A DNA stretch of 64,000 bases from Neobacillus sp. WH10. Lineage in GTDB: Bacteria; Bacillota; Bacilli; Bacillales; Cytobacillaceae. A model generated the notes under the pieces. The model did no database searches. It saw only the letters and a program-made list of their open reading frames with translations, and had not been told where the DNA came from. Position numbers and translations under genes: made by a program. The stretch lies in NCBI RefSeq assembly GCF_030123405.1, contig NZ_CP126110.1, positions 3,348,001-3,412,000 of the forward strand. Direction: 5' to 3'. The stretch's first letter is position 1. Every line of letters starts with the position of its first letter. Below are positions 1 to 8,463 of the stretch, piece after piece.

Positions 1-495
1 AATGATGAAAGTAACAATGATCATAAAGATAAGAATCCCCCATGTTTCAGGGAGGCTGTCACCTAAACCAACAGCCGATAAAATATTGTTGAAAAAAGTA
101 TCGATACCAGTTCTTTCGAATAAATCTCCAATTTTTGTAAATGTTGTATCAGCATTTAATAAAGGAATATTCGGACGTCCCATAATTCTAAGATTAATAG
201 AATAAAGAGCAATCATTATTAAGATTCCTGAAAGTAAGTTATTAATTTTTCCAAATGTATGGAGAAGCCCAGTCATACATCCTGCAGCAAAACCGGCAAA
301 TAGAGCCACAATTGTTGCAATAAATGGATTCACACCATTCGCTATCATGACAGCTGAAATCGCTGCCCCTGTTACAAAACTCCCATCCACCGTTAAATCT
401 GGGAAATCCAGAATACGAAAGGAAAGATAGACGCCAAGTGCCATAATCGCATAGATGATACCTGCTTCAAATGATCCAAATATGGCTGTAAACAT
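1..495 (-). CDS. ABC transporter permease (TrpX-type system), 3' end missing
   Basis: This is the membrane subunit of an ABC importer of the COG4120 type, which partners substrate-binding proteins of the TrpX family. The ATG lies at 493-495 behind an AAAGGATG ribosome binding site, and the frame stays open to the window edge (165 codons). The N-terminus reads MFTAIFGSFEAG, followed by hydrophobic segments, the LDFPDLTVDGSF stretch and MGRPNIPLLN, both typical of this permease family. The binding protein lies 124 bp upstream in the same orientation, so the two look like one operon, with the ATPase gene expected beyond the left edge. The substrate (tryptophan, tyrosine or another small molecule) cannot be read from the sequence. 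Confidence 0.9.
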   Translation of the reverse strand, partial: MFTAIFGSFEAGIIYAIMALGVYLSFRILDFPDLTVDGSFVTGAAISAVMIANGVNPFIATIVALFAGFAAGCMTGLLHTFGKINNLLSGILIMIALYSINLRIMGRPNIPLLNADTTFTKIGDLFERTGIDTFFNNILSAVGLGDSLPETWGILIFMIIVTFII

Positions 496-619
496 AGAGA
501 TCATCCTTTCATTAAGTCCTTAGGCCTAAGATCAACATGCAATCAGCCTATATTTATTCATATGTACGAACCAAGGAGTTAACCTTCTTAAAGGTCTCCT
601 CCTTGAAAAAGTTTATTTC

Positions 620-1618
620 TTATTTCCCGTCATAGAATTCTCCAAGTTTGCTCCATTCCTCTTTAACTTCTAAGCCTTGTGCTTTGGCAGCTTCCTTATT
701 AATGACAAGTTTTAAACTGCTAGGAAGTTCAACAGGAATTTCAGAAGGCTTTTTCTTACCAGTTAAAATGTCAACAGCCATTAAACCAGATTGATATCCA
801 AGGTCAAAGTAGCTAAATCCGCTCGCAGCCACTGCCCCTTTTTTCATTGAATCAAGCTCACCTACAAACAAAGGAATTTTTTTGTTATTGGCAACAGCAA
901 TGACAGATTCCAGCGCAGTTACAACAGTATTATCTGTTGGAATATAGATGGCATCCACACGACCAACTAATGATTCGGCTGCCTGTTTAACCTCAGATGT
1001 GTTGGCTACAGATACTTCCACAAGCTTTGCACCTTTTTCTTCAGCTAACTTCTTAACTTCTTTTACTTGTACCACTGAATTTTGTTCACCTGCGTTATAA
1101 ATGATACCGATATTTTTTGCTTTTACCTCATCTGTGATAAAGTGAATCGTTGTTTTGGTGGCTTCCGGATGGTTGTCAGTTGTTCCGGTAATATTTTTAC
1201 CTGGTTTATCAAGAGCTTCAACCAATTCAGCTACCACTGGGTCTGTTACAGATGTAAAGACAATCGGAATATCCTTCGTTGCATTTAAGGCAGCTGTAGC
1301 ACTTGGCGTAGCATTCGCAAAAATCAAGTCTACCTTGTCGCCGACAAAATTCTTGGCAATGGATTGCACATTATTCTGATCCGCTTGGGCATTTTGTTCA
1401 TCGTATTTTACCTTAATTCCTTTATCCTTTAATGCTTTTTTAAAACCTTCTGTCGCTGCGTCTAAAGAAGGATGCGGGGCATACTGAGAAATGCCGACCT
1501 TAAACTCCTTATCCGCTCCTTCTTTTTCTGAACCACCTGCTGATTCCTTACTGCCACAGCCGGCAAGAAGCAGCATTCCTGTTAATGCAATCGAAAGTGC
1601 GTGAACTTTTTTCTTCAT
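620..1618 (-). CDS. ABC transporter substrate-binding lipoprotein (TrpX family)
   Basis: This 332-residue protein starts with a lipoprotein signal peptide whose lipobox is LLAGC (Cys at about residue 21), followed by a Ser/Gly/Glu-rich linker. The mature part matches the ABC_sub_bind family (COG2984, TrpX/YtfQ-like fold): FKVGISQYAPHPSLD at the start, then a periplasmic-binding-protein pattern with VFTSVTDP and YIPTDNTVV. It is expected to be anchored outside the membrane and to deliver ligand to the permease encoded downstream. Trp and Tyr transporters of this family are often T-box controlled, but I see no T-box motif upstream. Substrate unassigned. Confidence 0.92.
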   Translation of the reverse strand: MKKKVHALSIALTGMLLLAGCGSKESAGGSEKEGADKEFKVGISQYAPHPSLDAATEGFKKALKDKGIKVKYDEQNAQADQNNVQSIAKNFVGDKVDLIFANATPSATAALNATKDIPIVFTSVTDPVVAELVEALDKPGKNITGTTDNHPEATKTTIHFITDEVKAKNIGIIYNAGEQNSVVQVKEVKKLAEEKGAKLVEVSVANTSEVKQAAESLVGRVDAIYIPTDNTVVTALESVIAVANNKKIPLFVGELDSMKKGAVAASGFSYFDLGYQSGLMAVDILTGKKKPSEIPVELPSSLKLVINKEAAKAQGLEVKEEWSKLGEFYDGK

Positions 1619-1793
1619 TTACATACATCCCCCTATATTCTTTTTAAATGATTAATTTTTCTAAAAATTTGATATTTTAAAAATTATTCTAGTATTTTTT
1701 TAAGCTAAAAGCAATAGAAATCAAAAAAATATTTTTTTGCTTTAAAGCAGCATAACCATAGATAGAAAAAAAGAGAATGTTATCTTCACTTCT

Positions 1794-1828
1794 AAAAAAA
1801 AATGCCTTCTAATCTAATAGAAGGCATT
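1794..1828 (-). terminator. Rho-independent terminator
   Basis: A perfect 10-bp inverted repeat (AATGCCTTCT / AGAAGGCATT, 1801-1828) is followed on the minus strand by a run of seven T. It lies 46 bp beyond the small gene ending at 1875. Confidence 0.85.
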
Positions 1829-1874
1829 CAAGTATGTATTTTAAATTATGAAGGATGGAACAAAAATATGTGTC

Positions 1875-2003
1875 TTACCAATCACGGGTATTCTCAAGTA
1901 ATTGATCAATCTCAACTTGTTTCACTTTGTGACTATTTTTCTCAGATGTTAGATCTGATGTGGCTTCAAGTAATTTATCAATATCAATTAAAACGTTTCC
2001 CAT
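1875..2003 (-). CDS. small hypothetical protein (42 aa)
   Basis: An ATG at 2001-2003 lies 7 nt downstream of a clear GGAGG and opens a 42-codon frame beginning MGNVLIDIDKLLEATSD and ending in NTRDW. A longer frame from a TTG at 2087 exists but lacks a good ribosome binding site, so the inner ATG is preferred. The peptide is charged, with no membrane segment, cysteine pair or recognisable family motif. It is followed by its own terminator at 1794-1828, which supports a real transcription unit. Function unknown. Confidence 0.5.
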   Translation of the reverse strand: MGNVLIDIDKLLEATSDLTSEKNSHKVKQVEIDQLLENTRDW

Positions 2004-2126
2004 CTCTAACCTCCATGAATATTCGTTAGTTTTCCTTTTACAAAAAAATTCGACATTCTCTCGTAAATCATGGGGGTCATTTTTCAAATTAAAATAAAAA
2101 TTACTTGCTGGATCTGCTTAAATACA

Positions 2127-2160
2127 AAACAATCCAGCACTTCAAATGACTGGATTGTTT
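2127..2160 (-). terminator. hairpin terminator downstream of the antiporter
   Basis: An 11-bp inverted repeat (AAACAATCCAG / CTGGATTGTTT) with T-rich flanks on both sides. On the minus strand it follows the antiporter gene and the repeat element at 2168-2242. The plus-strand side also has CTTTTTT, so it may work in both directions. Confidence 0.7.
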
Positions 2161-2167
2161 CTTTTTT

Positions 2168-2242
2168 AGCCGATAGGAAAGTAAAAACTTTCCCATCTGG
2201 TATAAGTTCAACTTCGAAACTTTCTTCACCCAAAAGGGCTCG
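2168..2242 (-). repeat. dispersed structured repeat, copy D
   Basis: On the minus strand this reads CGAGCCC..GGGTGAAGA..., a middle part ending GAACTTATACC, and a hairpin in which GGGAAAG pairs with CTTTCC, ending in ATCGGC. It is a diverged copy of the elements at 31291-31367, 34762-34840 and 62273-62364. It lies in the 3' region of the antiporter gene. Confidence 0.65.
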
Positions 2243-2263
2243 ATAATATGAGAGATTTCGATA

Positions 2264-3424
2264 TTAGGCAGTAATTTTTATTTGTTTTTGTTTATCGCTT
2301 TGTTTAAAAAACAATTTCATCATTGGCGGTGTTACAATAGTAGTAACCAGAACAACAATAACTAATATCGCAAAAAGCTCTTGGCTGATTAATTTTGCTT
2401 CTAAGCCAATAGAAGCTATAATTAACGCGACCTCACCACGAGAAACCATCGCTGCACCAATTCCCATCGAACTTCTCCATGAAAATTTAGCCAATTTAGC
2501 ACCGGCACCGGCACCAAGTAACTTTGTTAAGATGGCTAGTATACTAAGTCCAATTATAACTATTAAATGTTGTGAAATCCCATCGAAGCTGGCTTTTACT
2601 CCGATAGTAGTGAAGAAAACAGGTACAAAAATGGAATAGCCAATTGTTTCTACCTTTTCAAATATTTCATGTTTAAATTTCGTTTGACTTATTGCTACAC
2701 CCGCAATATATGCTCCAATAATCGCGGCAACACCAGTTAATTCGGCCACATAAGCAAAGAGAAAGCAGATGATTAATGCCGCGGAAAGCAGTGATTCTGT
2801 CACTCTTAAAGGTGCAAACTTCTTTAACAACCAAGGAACGACCTTCCAAGCTGCTAGAATAGCACCGGCGAAAAAGAGAACCTTGCTCACAATAACCATT
2901 GTTAAATTGACGTCCCCCCCCGCCATGCTCATTAAAAAGGCTAAGGCAATGATGACCACAACGTCATCGATAACGGCTGCGCCTAAAATCGCAGTTCCTT
3001 CTTTTGACTGCATTTTATTCAACTCTTTTAGTGCTTGAACGGAGATGCTTACACTTGTCGCTGAGAGCAATAGACCTAAAAAGATAGCCTCAAACGTGGA
3101 CATATTCATCATTATTCCTGCAAGATATCCTACAAAAAGAGGAACGATTATACCACTTAGTCCCACAAATGTAGAAGCTTTCCACGACCGTTTAAATTCA
3201 TCTAAATCCGTTTCCAAACCAGCAATAAACATTAACAAAATGACGCCTATTTGGCTTAGTTCTTCCAAAGTTTTCGTTTCGGTAATAAGCCCCAATACCG
3301 CTGGGCCTAAAATGATTCCGACAAGAAGTTTTCCTAGAACCGAGGGTTGCCCCAACTTTACACTTATTTCTCCTGCAATTTTAGAAGCTAGTAAAATAAT
3401 TGCTAACTCAAAAATTAATTCCAT
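2264..3424 (-). CDS. CPA2-family cation/proton antiporter
   Basis: A 386-residue membrane protein of the monovalent cation:proton antiporter-2 family (KefB/NapA/GerN-like), exchanging Na+ or K+ for protons across the cytoplasmic membrane. It begins MELIFELAIILLASKIAGE, has about 12 hydrophobic segments, and carries the family motifs LGQPSVLGKLLVGIILGP, GLETDLDEF and GAAVIDDVVVI, the last holding the paired acidic residues of the ion site. No C-terminal TrkA domain is present (the protein stops after SDKQKQIKITA). The ATG at 3422-3424 has an AAAGGTGA ribosome binding site; a TTG directly before it is less well spaced. A separate promoter and a hairpin-rich leader lie upstream. Confidence 0.93.
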   Translation of the reverse strand: MELIFELAIILLASKIAGEISVKLGQPSVLGKLLVGIILGPAVLGLITETKTLEELSQIGVILLMFIAGLETDLDEFKRSWKASTFVGLSGIIVPLFVGYLAGIMMNMSTFEAIFLGLLLSATSVSISVQALKELNKMQSKEGTAILGAAVIDDVVVIIALAFLMSMAGGDVNLTMVIVSKVLFFAGAILAAWKVVPWLLKKFAPLRVTESLLSAALIICFLFAYVAELTGVAAIIGAYIAGVAISQTKFKHEIFEKVETIGYSIFVPVFFTTIGVKASFDGISQHLIVIIGLSILAILTKLLGAGAGAKLAKFSWRSSMGIGAAMVSRGEVALIIASIGLEAKLISQELFAILVIVVLVTTIVTPPMMKLFFKQSDKQKQIKITA

Positions 3425-3452
3425 CAAATCACCTTTCTTTTTTTCGAAAATT

Positions 3453-3487
3453 AAAAAGAGTCTGTTTTTTTGAATAACAGACTCTTT
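3453..3487 (-). promoter_or_regulatory. second terminator-like hairpin in the antiporter leader
   Basis: AAAGAGTCTG and CAGACTCTTT form a 10-bp stem followed on the minus strand by TTAATTTT. It lies about 30 nt upstream of the antiporter start codon and downstream of the promoter at 3581-3609, so it sits in the 5' untranslated leader. Confidence 0.6.
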
Positions 3488-3499
3488 CCGAATGGATGC

Positions 3500-3548
3500 A
3501 AAAAAAGCCCGTCAACCAAAGGACATAATAATCCCTTGGTGACAGGCT
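3500..3548 (-). promoter_or_regulatory. intrinsic terminator/attenuator in the antiporter leader
   Basis: On the minus strand AGCCTGTCACCAAGGGA pairs with TCCTTTGGTTGACGGGCT (one bulge, 17 pairs including wobbles), followed by seven T. Its start is about 25 nt downstream of the transcription start predicted from the promoter at 3581-3609, so it would terminate the antiporter's own transcript unless antiterminated. It could also end read-through from the large gene at 3661-7068. Confidence 0.65.
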
Positions 3549-3580
3549 CCTCCAAATACATCAATTATATAATTAACTTT

Positions 3581-3609
3581 ATTTTAACAGATATTATGTT
3601 ATTTATCAA
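3581..3609 (-). promoter_or_regulatory. sigma-A promoter for the antiporter
   Basis: On the minus strand TTGATA (3604-3609), a 17-bp spacer and TAAAAT (3581-3586). This leaves a leader of about 150 nt with two hairpins before the antiporter ATG. Confidence 0.7.
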
Positions 3610-3660
3610 GAAAAAGATGAACAGGCGGTAAACACCAATCTGGTTTTTGCAATATGATAT

Positions 3661-6600
3661 TTACTCCCATTTTTTAATTTTATCAATTACTCTTTCTTTT
3701 AGGATGGAAATGAAGGTTTTTTCTCCCTTTTGGATTTTCTGTTTATGCCATTCATTAAAGCTTGCAACAGTGATTAAGATTAACCCAGCAATTAATAAAT
3801 AGACCCACCAAGGCATGTTCCCCCAATAAGGTTTTGTTTGTAGGAAAACATTTAATAGTAGAACACCTGATCCGACGAAAAAGTATGATTTTATTTGCAG
3901 GAACATCCCCGCCATCATCGATAACAGTGAGAGGGTCCCTAGAATAATCGCATCGTAAATTGTATTGCTTGCCAAACCATCTTGAATTAATAAAAGTGAA
4001 ACGATCAGTAAAACTCCCCATTGTATAGCCTTTGTAATATTCGCATAGCGTCCTTTTAAATTTTGACGTATGAAAATAACGAAAATGATTAAGGGAAGGA
4101 CATGTACCTCCCTCTCCCAAAGTGGTGGGATATTTACCTCATCGATAATCTCATAGTATGGCTGCAATAAATAGGCTCCACCAAGGATGGGCATAAATAC
4201 AGAGACACTACCCGGAACTCTTTTTCTTTGCAGCCAGAGGGCAATCGCGATCAAAACACCCGGCAGAGCATGACTCCATAGTTGTTGATTCGTAAAAAAG
4301 TACATTAACCAAAAGTATAAAAAGGAAACCACTGTATATCCGTCTAACATTATTTCCTGAATCCGTGTTCCACGTTTATACAGCTTTTTGTAAACGATTT
4401 GACCGACAATCGTCATCAGAATGCCTAAACTGCCGGAAAGAAGAAGTTTTTCAAGTTCAGTCATTTTATTTAAAAACAAAAATTCAACTGTCGCCATAAA
4501 TGTTAAGAACAATGGAATAATTCCAAATACATCCCATTTAATCCTATGCAGATAAAACAAGATTCCAATAGAATAGGTACAGGTGACTAGGTATGGCATC
4601 CATCCATACGGATAAGTTATAATCATACAACCAATTCCAACAATTGAAAATGGCACTAAATAAACAGCTGTTCGTTTTTTGAATTCTCCTCTGACAAGAT
4701 GTGCAAAAATAAGGATAAGACCGCTGGTAATTGGAAATTCATATCGTTCAACACTTTGAACAACGATTTTATCCAAACCAGTTGATACAATAAAAAACAA
4801 TGATGTAAAACTTCCATAAAGAAAAACTTTTATTTTCCATTCTTTCGCAACTAATCTAGTGCTGATTGAGTATCCAAATAAACCGAGAATGAAGCTATAG
4901 ATAGCATCTGTATGAAAAGCAAACCAAGTAAATGCAAGTGTGAGTGGTAGGATGATGTGAGCTGTCCAGGCAAAGGCATTCGATAAGTCTAAATCCTTTT
5001 TTCGATAAAGAAAAGCAATAATAAGCAAAATTACCGCACTTGTAGAAGCGATTAACGAATTTAGTGTAAAACTAAAAGATATTTGCAGATTAATCGCATG
5101 AATAATCGAAAAGTAAGACAGCAGTGCCGCGATACTGACAGGAAACGTAATCCATTTCGCCTTAACCTTTTTATAAAAATAGTAATACATTCCGATTCCA
5201 ACTAACAATACGAGCGGCTGGACCCATAGCTGATTGATCGGGTTAAGCAATGCGTGGAGCATGGCAATCGTATAAAGTGCTTGTGATGTATACAATGAAA
5301 TTTTGGCTAGTTTTGTATTGGCAGCTTTTATCCAGCCAAATCTGGACAATAAGACCACAATTGCCCCTAGAGCAAAATTAATAGCATGGCCGTATTCCTG
5401 CTGATAAACAGAATTTTGAGCAATTATTTCTTCGCCAAAAGCGACAACAGAAAGACCAAGTGACGAAGGCAATGCCATGACTGCTAATTCTTGATAAAAC
5501 CTCCTATCCTCATACTTGTGAAGGAAAAACAAGACAATAACGAAAAGCAAAAGCATTACACCTAATTCCCACCACAATTGGAAGGCAATAGCCGTCATCA
5601 CTGCCAGTACCATGATGGCCAATCCCATTTCCTTAGATGCATTTTGAATGACTTTTCCATACCTTGATAGTTTGGTAATACCAAAAAAGTTAAACAAGAT
5701 AAACCCTGTAAAGGATAACATAAGCGAAAAATTTATCACTGTAAAAGGATGGAATATTAATGCAATGGTTTCATAAATGCCGGATGCGAGAAATAATGAA
5801 CTTAAATAAGGAAATAACCATCTCGGACTACTATGGGATATATAAATAAAATTGGCCGCAATGATAAAATAGGCGATCATTAATACAAGGGATGGATTCC
5901 CTTCACGAAGCAAAATACCTTCTAAACTAATATAAATAAAGACAAACCCTGAAATAACAGCACTTGTATATTGAAATACCTTATTTAATGAAAATTTATC
6001 GTCTAATACCTTTGGGACAAATAATATTCCAAATCCTATTAATGCGTAGACAATCTCTCCAAAATAATCAAGAAAGCTATGCTCAATTAACTGATAAGCT
6101 CCATAAACCACCATCACACTAAAAATAAAATGATATTCTTTTTTCCCGCTTACATACATCATCGATAAATAAATAATTGCGGTCAAAAGAAGGTTAAAAC
6201 TATAAATGACCTCGTTCTCAAAGAAAAAAAGCATAAAAAAGGTAGTGAGGACAAGATTAACCTGAACGTATGGGACAAATTCTTTTGAAAACAATTTGAA
6301 TTTGTCTCTGCTTTTAATCTTATGATAAACCATAATTAGGATAGCATTAAATGCCATCATACCAAGATAAAAGTAATCAACCTTTAGTTTGGTGCCTGCT
6401 AATAAAAAGGCCGCACCTGAAGAAAGAGAAATATAACTAAACCAAACAAATAGTCGAGAACCTAACTTCTTAGCAAATAACAGATAAACAATTAGCGGCA
6501 GAAAGCTCCCCATCATGCCGAGTAGATATCGCCCTTCACCAAATATTGATAAATAAGTTCCTAAGAGGCCAAGCCATCCTAATGAAAGGATAAATATCGG

Positions 6601-7068
6601 CAAAAATAAACTTCCTAAGACAGTAAATGCAAAAGCCGTTTTAGCGATATGTAATACTTTTTTTGTTAACAAAGCAATTCCATAAAATAGTAGTGATACA
6701 ATTGCTATAGACCCACTTTTCATAAAGCTTGTCATTGATTCCCAATTACTTGTTGCCACAAACAAACCGCCAATTAATAAAAATATGACCCCAATATTTA
6801 ATAACCAAGTAATATTCCTTTCGCGAATCTCTTCAGGTGTTAGTGTTTTTTTCACTTTTTGTGGTTTTAGAGGATCTGGTTTTGAACTTGGCGCATTAGC
6901 TTCAGCTGGTAGCAGAGTCGCCTCTATTTTTAATAAATCCAGGTGGAATTGATGATGTGCATTTGCTACTGTCTCAACGATTTTCTCAGATAAATATCCC
7001 TCTTCTTTTAAAGTGAATAGCTCTTTCCTAAAAATTTTTCTTCTCTCTTCCCTGCTATTCGAATCCAT
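3661..7068 (-). CDS. very large polytopic membrane protein (DUF2157-like)
   Basis: The 1135-residue product has a soluble, charged N-terminus of about 85 residues (starting MDSNSREERRKIF) followed by roughly 30 hydrophobic helices in pairs, with short basic loops. The first membrane block (NITWLLNIGVIFLLIGGLFVA) resembles DUF2157/SCO7613-type membrane proteins found in many Bacillus genomes as long repeats of helix pairs. No catalytic motif, ATP-binding site or transport signature is visible, so the function is unknown. The ATG has a GGGGAGATTTA ribosome binding site. It stands alone, with a divergent gene 190 bp upstream. Confidence 0.85.
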   Translation of the reverse strand: MDSNSREERRKIFRKELFTLKEEGYLSEKIVETVANAHHQFHLDLLKIEATLLPAEANAPSSKPDPLKPQKVKKTLTPEEIRERNITWLLNIGVIFLLIGGLFVATSNWESMTSFMKSGSIAIVSLLFYGIALLTKKVLHIAKTAFAFTVLGSLFLPIFILSLGWLGLLGTYLSIFGEGRYLLGMMGSFLPLIVYLLFAKKLGSRLFVWFSYISLSSGAAFLLAGTKLKVDYFYLGMMAFNAILIMVYHKIKSRDKFKLFSKEFVPYVQVNLVLTTFFMLFFFENEVIYSFNLLLTAIIYLSMMYVSGKKEYHFIFSVMVVYGAYQLIEHSFLDYFGEIVYALIGFGILFVPKVLDDKFSLNKVFQYTSAVISGFVFIYISLEGILLREGNPSLVLMIAYFIIAANFIYISHSSPRWLFPYLSSLFLASGIYETIALIFHPFTVINFSLMLSFTGFILFNFFGITKLSRYGKVIQNASKEMGLAIMVLAVMTAIAFQLWWELGVMLLLFVIVLFFLHKYEDRRFYQELAVMALPSSLGLSVVAFGEEIIAQNSVYQQEYGHAINFALGAIVVLLSRFGWIKAANTKLAKISLYTSQALYTIAMLHALLNPINQLWVQPLVLLVGIGMYYYFYKKVKAKWITFPVSIAALLSYFSIIHAINLQISFSFTLNSLIASTSAVILLIIAFLYRKKDLDLSNAFAWTAHIILPLTLAFTWFAFHTDAIYSFILGLFGYSISTRLVAKEWKIKVFLYGSFTSLFFIVSTGLDKIVVQSVERYEFPITSGLILIFAHLVRGEFKKRTAVYLVPFSIVGIGCMIITYPYGWMPYLVTCTYSIGILFYLHRIKWDVFGIIPLFLTFMATVEFLFLNKMTELEKLLLSGSLGILMTIVGQIVYKKLYKRGTRIQEIMLDGYTVVSFLYFWLMYFFTNQQLWSHALPGVLIAIALWLQRKRVPGSVSVFMPILGGAYLLQPYYEIIDEVNIPPLWEREVHVLPLIIFVIFIRQNLKGRYANITKAIQWGVLLIVSLLLIQDGLASNTIYDAIILGTLSLLSMMAGMFLQIKSYFFVGSGVLLLNVFLQTKPYWGNMPWWVYLLIAGLILITVASFNEWHKQKIQKGEKTFISILKERVIDKIKKWE

Positions 7069-7206
7069 TAAATCTCCCCTCTATTCATACCCTTATAGTA
7101 AAAGCTTAAACTATCCTCAGATAACCCTACTTTTTCCTCTTTAGTGTAATTTTACACCATTAACAAAAATTTTCAATAATTTCTTTTTTGCAAAAAAATT
7201 ATCAAT

Positions 7207-7235
7207 TTTACCTTTAGGTAAAAAATCTGTATGAT
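7207..7235 (+). promoter_or_regulatory. promoter with overlapping inverted repeat
   Basis: TTTACC (7207-7212), a 17-bp spacer and TATGAT (7230-7235) precede the gene at 7270. The palindrome TTTACC-TTTA-GGTAAA (7207-7222) overlaps the -35 region and could be an operator; no regulator is recognised. Confidence 0.5.
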
Positions 7236-7269
7236 AAAAGAATATTTACATAAATAGATGGAGGAAACT

Positions 7270-7746
7270 ATGCTAACTTTTAATGAAAAACTAGCCATTA
7301 TCGGATCTTTTGCCGAATTAGAACGAAAAAATGTTTCTCTTGGACGGGTCAATTTCCAGTTTCCAAACAGTATTTCAGATAAAAAAAATATTGTTTATCA
7401 TTTACACCCAAATGGTAATGGCTTCGTTTACGCCGGACATTTAGCACATTATGAAACGGACGAAAAAGGAATGGTCAATATCCGCAATTTTTCTGCCGAT
7501 CAGCTGTTTCTGCTGTTAAAAGAAGCCATTCAAGCATTATCGCCTATTGAAAAACCAGCAGCAGAGGCAGCAATTGTTGGGGAATTAGATGAAGAGCGAT
7601 GGGTTGACGAAGAAAACAATCTTCTAATACTTGTAAATGAAAACGACGCATGGAATATATATTTTGGGTTAAACCTTGATGCAAGCTTCGATACTTATGA
7701 AGAAGCAGAAGAATTTTTGCGGGAAGAAGGATTTAATCGAAAATAA
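7270..7746 (+). CDS. hypothetical cytosolic protein (158 aa)
   Basis: The product begins MLTFNEKLAIIGSFAELERKN. The ATG at 7270 follows a GGAGGAA ribosome binding site; an upstream in-frame ATG at 7258 overlaps that site and is less likely. The sequence is soluble and acidic, contains the stretch VYHLHPNGNGFVYAGHL and ends with YEEAEEFLREEGF. No family recognised with confidence and no catalytic motif obvious. It is a single-gene unit with its own promoter and a terminator shared with the convergent HD gene. Confidence 0.75.
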   Translation: MLTFNEKLAIIGSFAELERKNVSLGRVNFQFPNSISDKKNIVYHLHPNGNGFVYAGHLAHYETDEKGMVNIRNFSADQLFLLLKEAIQALSPIEKPAAEAAIVGELDEERWVDEENNLLILVNENDAWNIYFGLNLDASFDTYEEAEEFLREEGFNRK

Positions 7747-7750
7747 AGTG

Positions 7751-7781
7751 AAAGGCTGTGCTAATAATAAGCACAGCCTTT
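7751..7781. terminator. bidirectional terminator
   Basis: A perfect 12-bp stem (AAAGGCTGTGCT / AGCACAGCCTTT, 7-nt loop) lies between convergent genes ending at 7746 and 7786. Confidence 0.85.
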
Positions 7782-7785
7782 ACCA

Positions 7786-8298
7786 TTATTCGTACTCGCG
7801 GTCAATCCATTGATCTAAGCGGATTATGCTTTGTCTTGCCCGTTCAAAGTCAATTTTTCGATAATGATGCAGCCCACCCTCTTCTTCATCCTTTTCATCT
7901 GCCCATTTCACAATTTGCTGTAAAGGTGTCCTTACAATATCATTAGACGGTAAAAAAGAATCTGTATGGAAAAGAATAGCAAGTGCAATGGTTTTAGCCT
8001 TTATCGGGTTCTCCCCAAGACGAATCAGCAATTTATGTGCCCTTTCTGCCCCTTTTATCGCGTGAATATCATTCTGCTTGTACAAGTCATAATCCCATTT
8101 TCCATTTTTATACCATGTATAATGACCCATATCATGGAGTAGTCCTGCTTTAGCAGCAATATCAATATCTACCTGATGTTCTTTTCCTAAATGAAAGGCA
8201 TGATAGGCAACAGCAATCGCATGGGCAAGTCCTGAGCGGTTCAAATATTTTTGTGCAATATGATGTTCAAATATATTTAATAAGGTAACGTCTCTCAT
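7786..8298 (-). CDS. HD-domain phosphohydrolase
   Basis: A 170-residue HD-superfamily hydrolase. The HD signature is seen as AKAGLLHDMGHYTW (His-Asp near residues 54-55), with a preceding conserved His in LAHAIAVAYHAF and a following Asp in KIVKWADEKDE, the usual metal ligands of the family. Such proteins cleave phosphate from nucleotides or related substrates; the substrate is not predictable here. The ATG is preceded by TTAGGAGGGTTGGC. It is monocistronic and convergent with the gene at 7270. Confidence 0.85.
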   Translation of the reverse strand: MRDVTLLNIFEHHIAQKYLNRSGLAHAIAVAYHAFHLGKEHQVDIDIAAKAGLLHDMGHYTWYKNGKWDYDLYKQNDIHAIKGAERAHKLLIRLGENPIKAKTIALAILFHTDSFLPSNDIVRTPLQQIVKWADEKDEEEGGLHHYRKIDFERARQSIIRLDQWIDREYE

Positions 8299-8434
8299 GC
8301 CAACCCTCCTAACTTTTTCACAATAATATTATTTCCAGAATTTATAAGCATTAAATTCCCTCATATTGAAGTTTCACTATATTATATTCTAACCTGTCCT
8401 AATTGGCTATTCCATCTTCATAAAGAGTGAAAAA

Positions 8435-8461
8435 AAGAGAGAAGAATGAATCTTCTCTCTT
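8435..8461 (-). terminator. ltaS terminator
   Basis: AAGAGAGAAGA / TCTTCTCTCTT forms an 11-bp stem followed by a T run on the minus strand, immediately after the ltaS stop codon. Confidence 0.85.
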
Positions 8462-8463
8462 GG

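Noticed and set aside
3045..3473. 142-codon plus-strand frame across the antiporter gene
   Set aside because: It is antisense to a well-conserved membrane protein, has no ribosome binding site and an unlikely composition.
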